DNA of 64,000 bases from Burkholderia lata (GTDB lineage Bacteria > Pseudomonadota > Gammaproteobacteria > Burkholderiales > Burkholderiaceae): contig NC_007510.1 of the NCBI RefSeq assembly GCF_000012945.1, positions 1,116,001 to 1,180,000 of the forward strand, in the 5' to 3' direction. Every line of letters starts with the position of its first letter. Position 1 is the stretch's first letter. This document shows, piece after piece, positions 18,097 through 27,434 of this stretch. Below the pieces are notes generated by a model. That model saw nothing but the letters and a program-made list of their open reading frames with translations, did no database searches and was not told where the DNA came from. A program made the position numbers and the translations under genes.

Positions 18097-20670
18097 TTAC
18101 TGGCGATGCCGCTCTTCGTGACCGCCTTGCGGCGGCGGGTTGCTCGGGTGTGGCGCCTCGACGTGCGGCGCCGGTTGCGGCCGCGGTTCCATGTGCGGTG
18201 CTGGCATCGACGGGCGTGGTTCCATGCGTGGCGCCGGTTGCGGTCGTGGCTCCATACGCGGCGCGGGTTGTGGCCGCGGCTCCATGCGCGGCGCCTGCGG
18301 TTGCGGGCGCGGCATGTCATGCACGGCGGGGGCCGGCGGACGGTACTCGTTCACACGTGGCGGCGCGACTTCGCGATGCGGCGCCGGTTGCGCGAATTCG
18401 GGGTGAGGTTGCGGCGCAGGGGCCGCCCGTTCCGATTGCGGTTGCCCATGCTGGGTCGGCGTCTGGAAATCGGGGCGCGGACGCGGCTGAGGAATCTGTG
18501 CCGTGTTGTCCAGCCGCGGTTGCGGCAGGGCGCGCGGCGCTTCGTTCCGGCTGCCGGGCTGCGCGCCCTGCGGTGTCGGCACGCCTTCCGGATGCGGCAC
18601 CGCTGCGCTGCGCACCGGCGGCAGCGCATTCTGTCCCGCCGCGTGGAGCGCGGTCGGCGGAGCAGGGCGTTGACGTTCCATCGGTGTGTGCGGCTGCATC
18701 CACGCGGGCGATGGAGCCTCGGCTGCGTGCGCATTGCCGATGCCCGCCGCACCGATGGTCGTGACCGGCGGATGCGGGACGCCGTTGCCGGGCCCGGCTG
18801 CCGGGTGCGGCGTCGGGTTGCCGGGGGCCTGCGGCATGCCGCCGTTGGCGAAACGCGCTGCGTTGGGGTTTTCGCCGTTCGCCGGCCGCGCGACATTCGG
18901 CATGCCCGGCATCGGTGCGCCCGGCCGCCCGGCCTGTACGGCAGCCGGCTGGCCTTCGCGAGGAGCATGACCCGGCTGCACGACGGGGCCGTGCGGATTC
19001 ACGAGCTGAACGTTGTGCATCGCCCATGCACCGCCGCCCGGCTCGCCCGGAACGCGGACCGGGCGAGCCGTATAGTCGCCCGGCACGTTCGTCTTCACGA
19101 CAGGGACGCCGGCACCCGGTACACGCCCGCCTTGCTGCGCGAGGTGGGCCGCGGCCTGGTCGCGATACGCGGCCGGCACGGCAGGATTGCGCGTCGCGAC
19201 GTACGGGTGCTGGGCGATCGCTGCAGGCGGACGGTAGCTCGCATTGCGCAGCCCGCCCGTGAAGCTCTGGCGCACCGGCGCAATGCCCGGTGTCCCCGGC
19301 GTGACGTGTGCGTTGCGCCATTGCTGCGGATCGACGTGCTGCGAGAAGTGCGCGACCGGCTGGCCGTGCACGAACGCAGATGCCGGTACGGCCGTGATCG
19401 CATGCGGCGCGCGGAAGTTCACGTACGTCTTGTTGATGTTGGTGATATTGGTGATGTTCGTCACGTTCACGGTCTTGTTCACGTTGACGTTGTTCACCAC
19501 GAAGTTGCGGTTCACGCGGTCGTAGTAGTGCGGGCTCCAGCCGCCCCAGCCCGGATGCCACGGTTCGCCCGGGCCGAGCGCGAACCACGCGCAACCGGCC
19601 GCGGCGACGCCGCCCACCGTGAGCGCGACGCTCCAGTCGGGGCCGCCGCCACCGCCCACGAACGCGACGAGTGCCGGTGCATAGACCGGCGGCTGGCTGA
19701 CGACCAGCGGGCCCGGTACCCAGGCCCAGCTATCGTCCACGTATGCCCAGCGGCCGTAGTGATACGGTGCGAAACCCCACGGCGCGTCGTCGACCCACGT
19801 CCAGCCCCACGGTGCCTGCCAGATCCAGTGGCCGTCGTGATACGGCGCCCAGTCGGCCGGCGTGTCGTTCGGTACCCATACCTGGCCGTAATTCGGGGTT
19901 TCGCGCCACGTGCCGTTCGCGTCGAGATCCTGGTAGCCGGGAATGTCGCGGGACACATAACGGGCCGACACCGAGCGCTCCTCGGCCGCGTCGCGGCTGG
20001 CGGCCCACTGGTCGAGCGGATCGGGGCCCGGGGCGGCCGATTGCTGCGCGACCTGCAGGTCAGTGCCCGTGAACACGACCTGCTGTCCGGGCGAAAGCGG
20101 GTACTGGCCGTTGCTGCCGTAGACGGTCGCACTGCCGCTACGCACCGTGACCGTCGTGCTCGCACCGTTCGGTGCGACGTCGACGCGATAGTCGCCGGGG
20201 CCCGTGATGCCGAGCGCGAGATTGGGCGTGTCGATTTCGTATGATCCGCCGGCCGGCAGATCGCGCACGTGCGTCGATACGGTGCCGAGCCCCACTTTCA
20301 GCTGGGTCGTCGTGTCGTCGAGATTCAGCACCGACAGGCTCGTCGACTCGCCGAGCCGCACCGCGCTCGAGCCAATGTGCAGTTCTGAGCGTGCACCGGC
20401 ATCGTTCCAGAGCTGGTCGCCGGTCGTCAGCGGCCGGTTCACGGCGGCATACGACCACGTATCGGTGCCGGCCGGCTCTGTCGTCACGGCGCCCGACAGG
20501 TAATTGAGTCGCGCGACACGGCTGGGCGGATCGCCGCCCGCTTGCCGTGCCGCGGCCGCATAGGGCGGGGCGCCGGCCGATTGCGCGAATGCGGGGGGCA
20601 GTGCCGCAAGCGCGACGAACGCGAGCAGCGTGCAGCGAGCGGTTCGCTTGAGCGTGAACAGGGTGGCCAT
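18097..20670 (-). CDS. Large exported FecR-domain/DUF6600 protein with Pro-rich repeat tail
   Basis: The protein has 857 residues. A signal peptide (TLLAFVALAALPPAFAQ) is followed by a FecR-like domain at about residues 50-210 (LNYLSGAVTTEPAG, then GDQLWNDAGARSELHIGSSAVRLGE). Next comes a Trp/Tyr-rich stretch at about 250-400 with repeated WVPND/WIWQAPWGW/WAWVPG motifs typical of DUF6600, and then an Asn/Val/Thr-rich run (VNVNKTVNVTNITNITN). The last 350 residues are Pro/Ala-rich and end in tandem MEPRPQPAPR repeats. There is no membrane anchor after the signal peptide and no FecI-type sigma factor nearby, so it is not a classical FecR. A periplasmic or surface structural role is plausible but unknown. 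Confidence 0.75.
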   Translation of the reverse strand: MATLFTLKRTARCTLLAFVALAALPPAFAQSAGAPPYAAAARQAGGDPPSRVARLNYLSGAVTTEPAGTDTWSYAAVNRPLTTGDQLWNDAGARSELHIGSSAVRLGESTSLSVLNLDDTTTQLKVGLGTVSTHVRDLPAGGSYEIDTPNLALGITGPGDYRVDVAPNGASTTVTVRSGSATVYGSNGQYPLSPGQQVVFTGTDLQVAQQSAAPGPDPLDQWAASRDAAEERSVSARYVSRDIPGYQDLDANGTWRETPNYGQVWVPNDTPADWAPYHDGHWIWQAPWGWTWVDDAPWGFAPYHYGRWAYVDDSWAWVPGPLVVSQPPVYAPALVAFVGGGGGPDWSVALTVGGVAAAGCAWFALGPGEPWHPGWGGWSPHYYDRVNRNFVVNNVNVNKTVNVTNITNITNINKTYVNFRAPHAITAVPASAFVHGQPVAHFSQHVDPQQWRNAHVTPGTPGIAPVRQSFTGGLRNASYRPPAAIAQHPYVATRNPAVPAAYRDQAAAHLAQQGGRVPGAGVPVVKTNVPGDYTARPVRVPGEPGGGAWAMHNVQLVNPHGPVVQPGHAPREGQPAAVQAGRPGAPMPGMPNVARPANGENPNAARFANGGMPQAPGNPTPHPAAGPGNGVPHPPVTTIGAAGIGNAHAAEAPSPAWMQPHTPMERQRPAPPTALHAAGQNALPPVRSAAVPHPEGVPTPQGAQPGSRNEAPRALPQPRLDNTAQIPQPRPRPDFQTPTQHGQPQSERAAPAPQPHPEFAQPAPHREVAPPRVNEYRPPAPAVHDMPRPQPQAPRMEPRPQPAPRMEPRPQPAPRMEPRPSMPAPHMEPRPQPAPHVEAPHPSNPPPQGGHEERHRQ
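18165..18300 (-). repeat. In-frame ~30-bp tandem repeats encoding MEPRPQPAPR units
   Basis: About four to five degenerate copies of a 30-bp unit encode the Pro/Arg/Met-rich C-terminal tail of the FecR/DUF6600 protein. Because the unit is a multiple of three, copy-number change would not break the frame. Confidence 0.7.
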
Positions 20671-20832
20671 GGTGAGCGTCTTCGTCTTTATCGCGGCGCG
20701 TCGATTCGTGCCGTTGAGTTCACAATATCCGCTCGGCCTGTTTCAATGCTCGGTGTTTTGTAAGTCGAATGGCACGCGATGTAACAAAACCTGTCGATCG
20801 CGCGCCGTTGTCGTGCAGACGCAATCCGGGCG

Positions 20833-21540
20833 TCAAGCGGACGTAAGCCACCCGTCGAAAACCTGCTGTCCGGGCACGGTGACGCGCAGCACGCGCGGCC
20901 GTGCGGAGCGCTCGATCCAGCCGTGCGCGCAGAAGCTCTCGAGCAGCGCTGCGCCGAGTGCGCCGCCGAGATGCGAGCGCCGTTCGCTCCAGTCGAGGCA
21001 GCCGCACGCGAAGCGGCGCCGGCGCGTGCGCTGCTGCGCGACGTCGATGCCCCATTGCGCGAGCGCCTGGGTGCCGAGTTCGGTGGTCTCGATCGCATCG
21101 CCGTCGGCCAGCAGCCAGCCGCGCGCGGTGAGCCCGTCGAAGATGCGCACCGCGAGTTCGCCGGCCATGTGGTCGTAGCAGGTGCGCGCATAGCGCAATT
21201 CGGCCGGGACCGTGCGGGACGGCGCCGGAACCGGGCGATGCGGCGCGGCCGCGCGGGCGACGTTCGCGAGCGCCTCGAGCGAGGCCGCGATGTCGGCCGA
21301 TGCGATCCGGTAGTAGCGGTGCCGGCCGCGCACGTCGAGCGCGAGCAGGCCGCCTTCGGTCAAGCGCGCGAGGTGGGCGCTTGCGGCGGACGGCGACAGC
21401 CCCGCGATCATTGTCAGTTCGCCTGCGGGTCGCGCGCTGCCGTCCATCAGCACCCACAGCATCGCGGCGCGCCCGGGGTCGGCGATCAGCGAGCCGATGC
21501 GGCTCAGGCCCGGGAAGTGGTGGTCGTCTTGGTCGGTCAT
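20833..21540 (-). CDS. ArsR-family winged-helix transcriptional regulator
   Basis: The protein has 235 residues. The N-terminal 95 residues are an ArsR-like HTH: SLIADPGRAAMLWVLMDGS, then GLSPSAASAHLARLTEGGLL and the wing RGRHRYYRI. About 140 further residues follow (AELRYARTCYDHMAGELAVRIFDGL and CACGCLDWSERRSHLGGALG-like segments), which is much longer than classical metal-sensing ArsR proteins. The Cys-x-Cys pair in FACGCLDWSERR is conserved in this longer subfamily, as I recall it. No metal-resistance gene is adjacent. It lies upstream of the FecR/DUF6600 gene on the same strand, with a 162-bp gap, so a regulatory link is possible but unproven. Confidence 0.85.
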   Translation of the reverse strand: MTDQDDHHFPGLSRIGSLIADPGRAAMLWVLMDGSARPAGELTMIAGLSPSAASAHLARLTEGGLLALDVRGRHRYYRIASADIAASLEALANVARAAAPHRPVPAPSRTVPAELRYARTCYDHMAGELAVRIFDGLTARGWLLADGDAIETTELGTQALAQWGIDVAQQRTRRRRFACGCLDWSERRSHLGGALGAALLESFCAHGWIERSARPRVLRVTVPGQQVFDGWLTSA

Positions 21541-21736
21541 CGTCGTGTCTCGTCAGGCGGGATGAGCTTCAGTGTAGTGGGCGCGCGCATTCGATGTTTC
21601 GCTTTTGGTTGAAATGTCGAATGCAGTGGCGCCGGCGTCGTCGATGCGGCGGAACCGGGCTGCGGCGGCTTGCCGGGCGCGCGTAGAATGGCCGAAAGCG
21701 GCCGCAGCGGGCGGCCGCACGTGACACGATGCAACG

Positions 21737-21877
21737 ATGAAGACGATTTTCTGTTTGCTGGCGGCCGCGCTTGTTTGTGCGGCCTGCGCGCAGGGCGGTG
21801 CGGGTACGGCCGGCGAGCGCGGCGGCAGCATCGAGATGTACGGAACGATCGATCAGGGCATCACGGTGCGCCGCTGA
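21737..21877 (+). CDS. 46-residue putative lipoprotein
   Basis: A short ORF encodes 46 residues: a positive start and hydrophobic core (MKTIFCLLAAALVCAAC), then a small hydrophilic tail (GGSIEMYGTIDQGITVRR). The cysteine at residue 17 could be lipidated, although the preceding residues (Cys-Ala-Ala) do not match the lipobox perfectly. The tail motif SIEMYGTIDQGITV looks like a conserved peptide rather than random sequence. A weak GC-rich spacer without terminator separates it from the thioesterase gene 130 bp downstream. Function unknown. Confidence 0.55.
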   Translation: MKTIFCLLAAALVCAACAQGGAGTAGERGGSIEMYGTIDQGITVRR

Positions 21878-22007
21878 CCGGTGCCGGCCGTGCGCGCGCC
21901 GGCCGCAGCCCCGGCAGCCGCGCCACACGGGGCGCTCCGCGGCGCGTTGCCGCAGTGCAACGTATAATGGCCCGATTACAGCGCCCCTGCCGCCTGGAGC
22001 CAACAAG

Positions 22008-22520
22008 ATGTCCCAACCGTCCCCCGTACCGGCCGCCCTCGACCGCACCGAAACCGTATTCCGCTTCCTCGCCGAGCCGTCCTCCGTGAACTTCGGCGGC
22101 AAGGTGCATGGCGGCGCGCTGATGAAGTGGATCGACGAGGTCGCGTATGCGTGCGCGGCCGTCTGGTCGAGCCGCTATTGCGTGACGGTCAGCGTCGGCA
22201 ACATCCGTTTCCAGCGTCCGATCATGGTCGGCAACCTGGTCGAGCTGAAGGCGCGCGTCGTTGCGACGGGCCGTACCAGCATGCACATCCATGTGTCCGT
22301 GCATGCCGGCGATCCGAAGGGCGGCATGCTGCGCCAGACGACCGATTGCCTCGTCGTGTTCGTCGCGGTCGACGAGAACGGCAACCCGGTGCCGGTGCCG
22401 CCGTTCGTGCCCGAGACCGACGAGCAGAGGGTGCTCGCGAAATATGCGGCCGACGTGCGGGCCGCGCTCGACAAGATCGTCGAGATGAAACCGGAAGAGG
22501 TCGCGAAGGGCGCGGTCTGA
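22008..22520 (+). CDS. Acyl-CoA thioesterase (hotdog fold, YciA/BFIT type)
   Basis: The protein has 170 residues. It has a hotdog domain with NFGGKVHGGALMKWIDEVAYACA near residue 27, holding the helix that carries the catalytic acid (Asp), followed by VSVGNIRFQRPIMVGNLVE. These proteins hydrolyse acyl-CoA thioesters to free acids and CoA. The ATG at 22008 is preceded by TGGAG; a TATAAT at 21963-21968 may be its -10 element. The C-terminal 40 residues are helical and charged (VLAKYAADVRAALDKIVEMKPEE). Substrate length cannot be deduced. Confidence 0.88.
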   Translation: MSQPSPVPAALDRTETVFRFLAEPSSVNFGGKVHGGALMKWIDEVAYACAAVWSSRYCVTVSVGNIRFQRPIMVGNLVELKARVVATGRTSMHIHVSVHAGDPKGGMLRQTTDCLVVFVAVDENGNPVPVPPFVPETDEQRVLAKYAADVRAALDKIVEMKPEEVAKGAV

Positions 22521-22564
22521 CCGCTGCGGGCGCCGCGCATCGCGCCGCGCCCGTCGTCCTGCCG

Positions 22565-23959
22565 TTACTGCGACCCGATCATCTGTTCGGGTCGTACCCA
22601 CGCATCGAATTCCGCCTCGGTCAGGTAGCCGAGCGCGAGCGCGGCCGCCTTCAGCGTCGTGCCTTCCTTGTGCGCCTTCTTCGCGATCTGCGCCGACTTG
22701 TCGTAGCCGATGTGCGGATTGAGCGCCGTCACGAGCATCAGCGATTCGTTCAGCAGCAGGTCGATCCGCGAGCGGTTCGGCTCGATGCCCACCGCGCAGT
22801 GATCGTTGAAGCTCTGTGCGCCATCGGCGAGCAGCCGCACCGATTGCAGCACGTTGTGCGCGATCATCGGCCGGAACACGTTCAGCTCGAAATTGCCGCT
22901 CGCGCCGCCGACGTTGACCGCGACGTCGTTGCCGAACACCTGGCAGCACAGCATCGTCACGGCTTCGGACTGCGTCGGGTTCACCTTGCCCGGCATGATC
23001 GAGCTGCCCGGCTCGTTCTCGGGAATCGACAGCTCGCCGAGCCCGCAGCGCGGCCCGCTCGCGAGCCAGCGAACGTCGTTCGCGATCTTCATCAGGCCGG
23101 CTGCGACCGTCTTCAGCGCGCCGTGCGCGAACACCAGCGCGTCGGCGGCCGCCATCACCTCGAACTTGCTCGGCGCCGTCACGAACGGCAGCTTCGCGAG
23201 CCGGCCGATTTCATCGGCGACGCGCACCGCGAACTCCGGATGCGCGTTCAGCCCCGTGCCGACCGCCGTGCCGCCGAGCGCGAGTTCGTACAGGTGCGGC
23301 AGCGCAGATTCGACGTGACGGATGCTCTGGTCGAGCTGCGCGACGTAGCCGGAAAACTCCTGGCCGAGCGTGAGCGGCGTCGCGTCCTGCAGGTGCGTGC
23401 GGCCGATCTTCACGATGTCCGCGAACGCCTTCGACTTCGCGTCGAGTGTCGTGCGCAGCGTACGCAGCGCCGGCAGCAGGTGGTTGACGATCGCGTACGC
23501 GGCCGCGACGTGCATCGCGGTCGGGAACACGTCGTTCGACGACTGGCCGCGGTTGACGTCGTCGTTCGGATGAACCTTGCGCGCTTCGCCGCGCTCGCCG
23601 CCCATCAGTTCGCTCGCGCGATTCGCGATCACCTCGTTGAGGTTCATGTTGGTCTGCGTGCCGGAGCCCGTCTGCCACACGGCGAGCGGGAATTCACGCG
23701 GATGCTTGCCGGCGATGATCTCGTCGGCCGCGTCGATGATCGCGCGCGCCTTGTCGTCGGCCAGCACGCCGAGCGACTGGTTCACGGCCGCTGCGGCGCG
23801 CTTGACGATCGCGAGCGCGTGGATCAGCTCGGGCGACTGCTTCTCGGTCGAGATCCGGAAATTCTGCAGCGAGCGCTCGGTCTGCGCGCCCCAGAGCCGG
23901 TCGGCCGGCACGGCGATCTCGCCAAACGTATCGCGTTCCATCCGAACTGCTTCGTTCAT
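22565..23959 (-). CDS. fumC: Class II fumarate hydratase
   Basis: The protein has 464 residues. It is the iron-independent fumarase of the TCA cycle, interconverting fumarate and malate. The superfamily signature [13 protein letters not shown] is present, together with [14 protein letters not shown], the [14 protein letters not shown] segment and [16 protein letters not shown] (active-site His). The length matches E. coli FumC (467). The start at 23959 gives [20 protein letters not shown]. It is convergent with the thioesterase and probably a single gene. FumC enzymes are often induced under oxidative or iron-limited conditions, but no Fur or SoxR site was identified here. Confidence 0.97.
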   Translation of the reverse strand: MNEAVRMERDTFGEIAVPADRLWGAQTERSLQNFRISTEKQSPELIHALAIVKRAAAAVNQSLGVLADDKARAIIDAADEIIAGKHPREFPLAVWQTGSGTQTNMNLNEVIANRASELMGGERGEARKVHPNDDVNRGQSSNDVFPTAMHVAAAYAIVNHLLPALRTLRTTLDAKSKAFADIVKIGRTHLQDATPLTLGQEFSGYVAQLDQSIRHVESALPHLYELALGGTAVGTGLNAHPEFAVRVADEIGRLAKLPFVTAPSKFEVMAAADALVFAHGALKTVAAGLMKIANDVRWLASGPRCGLGELSIPENEPGSSIMPGKVNPTQSEAVTMLCCQVFGNDVAVNVGGASGNFELNVFRPMIAHNVLQSVRLLADGAQSFNDHCAVGIEPNRSRIDLLLNESLMLVTALNPHIGYDKSAQIAKKAHKEGTTLKAAALALGYLTEAEFDAWVRPEQMIGSQ

Positions 23960-24114
23960 GATCCACTCCTCCAGGAAAGGGGAAAGGCCGCGCGTGGTCG
24001 CGCGACATCAGACGTAATCAGACGTATCGTGAGGCAGTCGCGCCGCTCGCGCGGCGTCTTGATGTCTTCAGCCGACTAGCATAGCGCCGGCCCGGATTTC
24101 GCGTCTTGTCGCGC

Positions 24115-25503
24115 TCAGTGCGGCGACGTCACGAACGACGCGCTCTTCAGATGGAAGCGCCATGCCATCAGCACGGCCACGCTGGCGAGGCCGGCCGCGA
24201 GGCCCCACCAGAGGCCGCGGGCACCGAGGCCCACGTGGAACGCGAACCAGTAGCCGGTCGGAAAACCGATGCCCCAGTAGCCGAGGGTCGCCGCGAGCAT
24301 CGGGATGCGCGTGTCCTTCAGGCCGCGCAGCGCACCCGACGCAACGGTCTGCGCGCCGTCGACGATCTGGAACACCGCGGCGATGCCGAGCAGCGACGCG
24401 GCGAGCGACACGGTGGCCGCGTTGGCCGGATCGTCGAGGTTCAGGTACAGGCCGACGATCGCATGCGGTGCGACGATCAGCACGATGCCCGACAGCGTCA
24501 TGAACGCGACCCCGAGGCCGAGTGCGACGAAGCCCGCATGCCGCGCGGCGACCGGCGCCCCTGCGCCGACCCAGTAACCGACCCGCACGTTGGCGGCCTG
24601 GCCGATCGCGAGCGGCACCATGAACGCCACCGACGCGACGTTCAGCGCGATCTGGTGGGCGGCCAGCGACGTCGCGCCGAGCACGCCGATCGTCAGGCCG
24701 GTCGCGAGGAACAGCGTCGATTCGACGCCGTACGTGATCGCAACGGGCCAGCCGATGCCGATCAGTTCGCCCATCATCGGCAGCTTCGGGCGCGCGGCCG
24801 TGACGAAATGACGGAAGCGTTGCCGGCCGTGCAGCAGCCAGATCAGTGCGAGTGCGGTAAGCCAGATCGTGATCGTCGTTGCGACCGCCGAACCGAGGAA
24901 GCCGAGGCGCGGCAGCCCGAACGCGCCGTGGATCAGCCCGTAGTTCAGCACGCCGTTGACGCCGACGCCGCCGATCGACACCCACAGCAGCCGGCGCGCC
25001 GCGCCGATCGCCGGCAGGAATGCGCGCATCAGCCCGACGCCGATCAGGCTGCCGAGCGCGGCGAAGCGCAGGATGCCGGTGTATTCGCCGACGTGATGCG
25101 CGAGCAATGGCGGCTCGTGGAACATCAGCAGGATCGGTTCGGACAGCGACAGCGCGATGATGGCCGGAATCGCGAGCAGTACGGACAGCGCGAAACCGGT
25201 CCAGTAGATGTGGGGCACGCGCTCGTCGGCCTTGGCGCCGCGCGCGTGCGCGACGCTGACGCTGACGGACGACAGCACGCCTTGCAGCACGGTCACGATG
25301 ACGAAGAAGAAGTTCGCGCCGAGCCCGCCCGCCGCGAGCGAATCGGGGCCGAGCGAGCCGAGCAGCACGGTATCGGTGACGCTCATCGCCATCTGCGAGA
25401 GCTGCGCGATCGCGAGCGGCGCGGCGAGGCGCGCGGTATCGGCGGCGTGACTGGACAGGGACGGCGGCGCGGCGGCCGTCCGCGTAAGACCGGAATGCGA
25501 CAT
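24115..25503 (-). CDS. MATE-family multidrug efflux transporter
   Basis: The protein has 462 residues with about 12 membrane spans. It has MATE features: an N-terminal half beginning ARLAAPLAIAQLSQMAMSVTDTVLLGSLGPDSLAAGGLGAN, and a repeated second half with TYGVESTLFLATGLTIGVLGATSLAAHQIALN. Family members (NorM type) export cationic drugs and dyes in exchange for Na+ or H+. It resembles NorM of Burkholderia, which affects polymyxin tolerance according to published work I recall. It is monocistronic; the 135-bp gap to the next gene shows nothing notable. Confidence 0.93.
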   Translation of the reverse strand: MSHSGLTRTAAAPPSLSSHAADTARLAAPLAIAQLSQMAMSVTDTVLLGSLGPDSLAAGGLGANFFFVIVTVLQGVLSSVSVSVAHARGAKADERVPHIYWTGFALSVLLAIPAIIALSLSEPILLMFHEPPLLAHHVGEYTGILRFAALGSLIGVGLMRAFLPAIGAARRLLWVSIGGVGVNGVLNYGLIHGAFGLPRLGFLGSAVATTITIWLTALALIWLLHGRQRFRHFVTAARPKLPMMGELIGIGWPVAITYGVESTLFLATGLTIGVLGATSLAAHQIALNVASVAFMVPLAIGQAANVRVGYWVGAGAPVAARHAGFVALGLGVAFMTLSGIVLIVAPHAIVGLYLNLDDPANAATVSLAASLLGIAAVFQIVDGAQTVASGALRGLKDTRIPMLAATLGYWGIGFPTGYWFAFHVGLGARGLWWGLAAGLASVAVLMAWRFHLKSASFVTSPH

Positions 25504-25638
25504 GGAATGGGCGCTCGCGCGGGTGCGGGCCCGCGCTATATGTATTTATTTTGAGAGACGGCTAGCTTACGGCTTTATTCGAACCGTGTCGAACGCGCGC
25601 GCCGATGGCCATGTCGCAGGCAGGGGGAACCGTCGGCC

Positions 25639-25857
25639 CTAGGCTTCGCGCACGGCAATGCGCGTGTCGCCGAGCAGGACGACCTGGCCCGCGCGGATCT
25701 TGCAGGTCTTGCGCAGCTCGACCGCGCCGTCGACTTTCACCGCGCCGGACGCGACGATCAGCTTCGCGGTGCCGCCGCTGTCCGCGAGGCCGGTGATCTT
25801 GAGAAGGTTGTGCAGCTCGACGTATTCGCCGGTCAGCGTGAAATCCAGGTTGGGCAT
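25639..25857 (-). CDS. S4-domain RNA-binding protein (YbcJ type)
   Basis: A 72-residue protein made almost entirely of an S4 domain: YVELHNLLKITGLADSGGTAKLIV, then GAVKVDGAVELRKTCKIRAGQVV. This matches the YbcJ/RlbA group, small S4 proteins whose RNA target is not known. The start is the ATG at 25857; a much longer frame upstream is an artefact of GC-rich sequence and overlaps other genes. It lies downstream of a 269-bp divergent gap that shows no obvious site. Confidence 0.88.
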   Translation of the reverse strand: MPNLDFTLTGEYVELHNLLKITGLADSGGTAKLIVASGAVKVDGAVELRKTCKIRAGQVVLLGDTRIAVREA

Positions 25858-26126
25858 GACGAAGAGGGTGCGCAATGCGCGGGAGGAATCGCCTCGCATC
25901 ATACGGCACCGCGGGCCGGCGCGCGAGCGCGGCCGGCCGCCGGAGGCAGATGTTAGGGAGTGTGAGCCATTCGTCAGCAAATGAAACGGTGGGTAACAGT
26001 CTGAGAGATTCGCGAACCGGCCGTGCCGGCCGCGGGTCTTTTGTCGTACCTGCTGCGTGTTGCGGCGGGAACGCAACGGACCGCATCGCTGCGGTTCGGG
26101 CTCACAACTTCCTGAGGAGAATTGCC

Positions 26127-26528
26127 ATGTCCAAGATTCGTACGATGCTGATCGGTGCCGCGCTGACGGCGTTCGCCACTTCGGCCGCATTTGCCCAGAC
26201 GGGCACGGCGGTACAGGGCGCTGCCGGTGCCGGCGTACAGGCGCAGACGCCGGCTGCGGGCGCTGGTGCCGGCATGCAGGGCAGTGCGGGCGCGAATGCG
26301 TCGGGTAACGCGGCTGGCGGTGCAACCGATGCGGTCGGCGCGGCAGCCGACGGCGCGAAGGATACCGCGTCGTCGGCCGTCCATTCGGCCAAGAAGCACA
26401 CGAAGCATGCCGCGAAGTCGGCCAAGAGCCATGTCGGCTCGGCCAAGGCGAAGGCCGGTGAAGCGACCGAAGGCGGCGCGTCGGTCGGCGCGGAAGGCGG
26501 TGCATCGGCCCAGGGCGCCACGCAGTAA
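26127..26528 (+). CDS. Exported Ala/Gly/Lys-rich low-complexity protein
   Basis: The protein has 133 residues. A standard signal peptide (MLIGAALTAFATSAAFAQ) precedes a mature chain made of Gly/Ala repeats and then a Lys/His/Ser-rich helix-forming part (SAVHSAKKHTKHAAKSAKSH), reminiscent of late-embryogenesis-abundant or histone-H1-like composition. CTGAGGAGA gives a good ribosome-binding site before the ATG at 26127. No domain, cysteine or catalytic motif is seen. Composition suggests a disordered periplasmic protein, possibly polyanion-binding, but this is speculative. It is single and ends in a hairpin terminator. Confidence 0.7.
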   Translation: MSKIRTMLIGAALTAFATSAAFAQTGTAVQGAAGAGVQAQTPAAGAGAGMQGSAGANASGNAAGGATDAVGAAADGAKDTASSAVHSAKKHTKHAAKSAKSHVGSAKAKAGEATEGGASVGAEGGASAQGATQ

Positions 26529-26589
26529 GCGGTGCCCGACGCCGCGCGACGCTCGTCCCGGAGGGGGCGTCGCGACGGTGGCCATCCCA

Positions 26590-26623
26590 CGGCCCGGTTC
26601 GCATTGCGCGAATCGGGCCGCTT
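26590..26623. terminator. Hairpin terminator between convergent genes
   Basis: A 13-bp stem (CGGCCCGGTTCGC with GCGAATCGGGCCG, one G-T pair) and a 5-nt loop are followed by CTTTC. The T-tract is short, so termination strength is uncertain. Confidence 0.55.
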
Positions 26624-26651
26624 TCATGTGTCGATGCGATCGGGCGTGCCG

Positions 26652-27434
26652 TTACGGTCGCCGTTGGCTTTGCCCTTGTCCCTGGCCCTGCGCCGGCCGC
26701 GCGGCAGCCGGGGTGAATACGCTGCGCAGCCACGCGGCGAGGCGGGCGAAGACGTCGTACGGTTCCTCGACGAAGATCTCCGGCTTCAGCAGCCGCAGGT
26801 ACTCCATGATCTGCTGCGCTTCCTGCTTCTGGAACGAGCCGTGCGAGAGCCCGAGCCGCAGCAGTCCGCGCAGTTCGCCGAGCTTGTCGCGCGCGGTGCT
26901 GCCGACGCTCATCTCGCACGCGAGCTTGGCCTCGTAGACTCGTTGTCGCAGCGATTCCGCGAGCCGCCACGCAGGCGTCTGCATCAGTTCCTCGAGCGTC
27001 TGGATGTCTTGCGCCGCCCCCTTGATCTGCGAAGCGAGCGGATCGATCAGCGATGGGTCGCCCTGGGCTTCGGCGACGATCGCTTTTGCCCAATCGCGGC
27101 AAGCCTTCGCGAGTTCGTCGGGGGTCCATTCGGAGCGCGACGCGAAGCCGAAGCCGAATTCGCCGGCCTGTCGCATCAGGATCGCGACGACGTCCGGAAA
27201 TTCCTTGTCGAGCGTGCGTTTTGCCCACGCGTACTGACCGCCCTGCAGCATCCGCTGCACTGCGTGCTCGGTCAGCGGCACCATGTTGTCGAGCAGTTTG
27301 GCGCGCAGGAAATCCTCGAACGACGGCGTCGCGAACTGCGGGTCGAGTTTCAGCGACACGCGGACGAACGCGTCGTAGTCCTTGCGCAGGGACTCGAGCG
27401 TGTCGTCCTTGAGGGAAAGGGTGATCTGGCCCAT
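26652..27434 (-). CDS. Conserved protein of unknown function
   Basis: The protein has 260 residues, with no signal peptide or membrane span. It is predicted to be mostly helical and charged. It starts MGQITLSLKDDTLESLRKDY, has a middle part around GGQYAWAKRTLDKEFPDVVAILM and RSEWTPDELAKACRDWAKAI, and ends in a Gln/Gly-rich tail (QGQGQGQSQRR). I do not recognise a family. The start at 27434 is taken because the longer frame adds unconserved Arg-rich sequence. It is flanked by unrelated convergent and codirectional genes, so context gives no clue to function. Confidence 0.6.
   Translation of the reverse strand: MGQITLSLKDDTLESLRKDYDAFVRVSLKLDPQFATPSFEDFLRAKLLDNMVPLTEHAVQRMLQGGQYAWAKRTLDKEFPDVVAILMRQAGEFGFGFASRSEWTPDELAKACRDWAKAIVAEAQGDPSLIDPLASQIKGAAQDIQTLEELMQTPAWRLAESLRQRVYEAKLACEMSVGSTARDKLGELRGLLRLGLSHGSFQKQEAQQIMEYLRLLKPEIFVEEPYDVFARLAAWLRSVFTPAAARPAQGQGQGQSQRRP

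Noticed and set aside
18165..18300. Possible CRISPR-like repeats
   Set aside because: The repeats are contiguous, degenerate, without unique spacers, and encode an in-frame protein tail; no cas gene is near.
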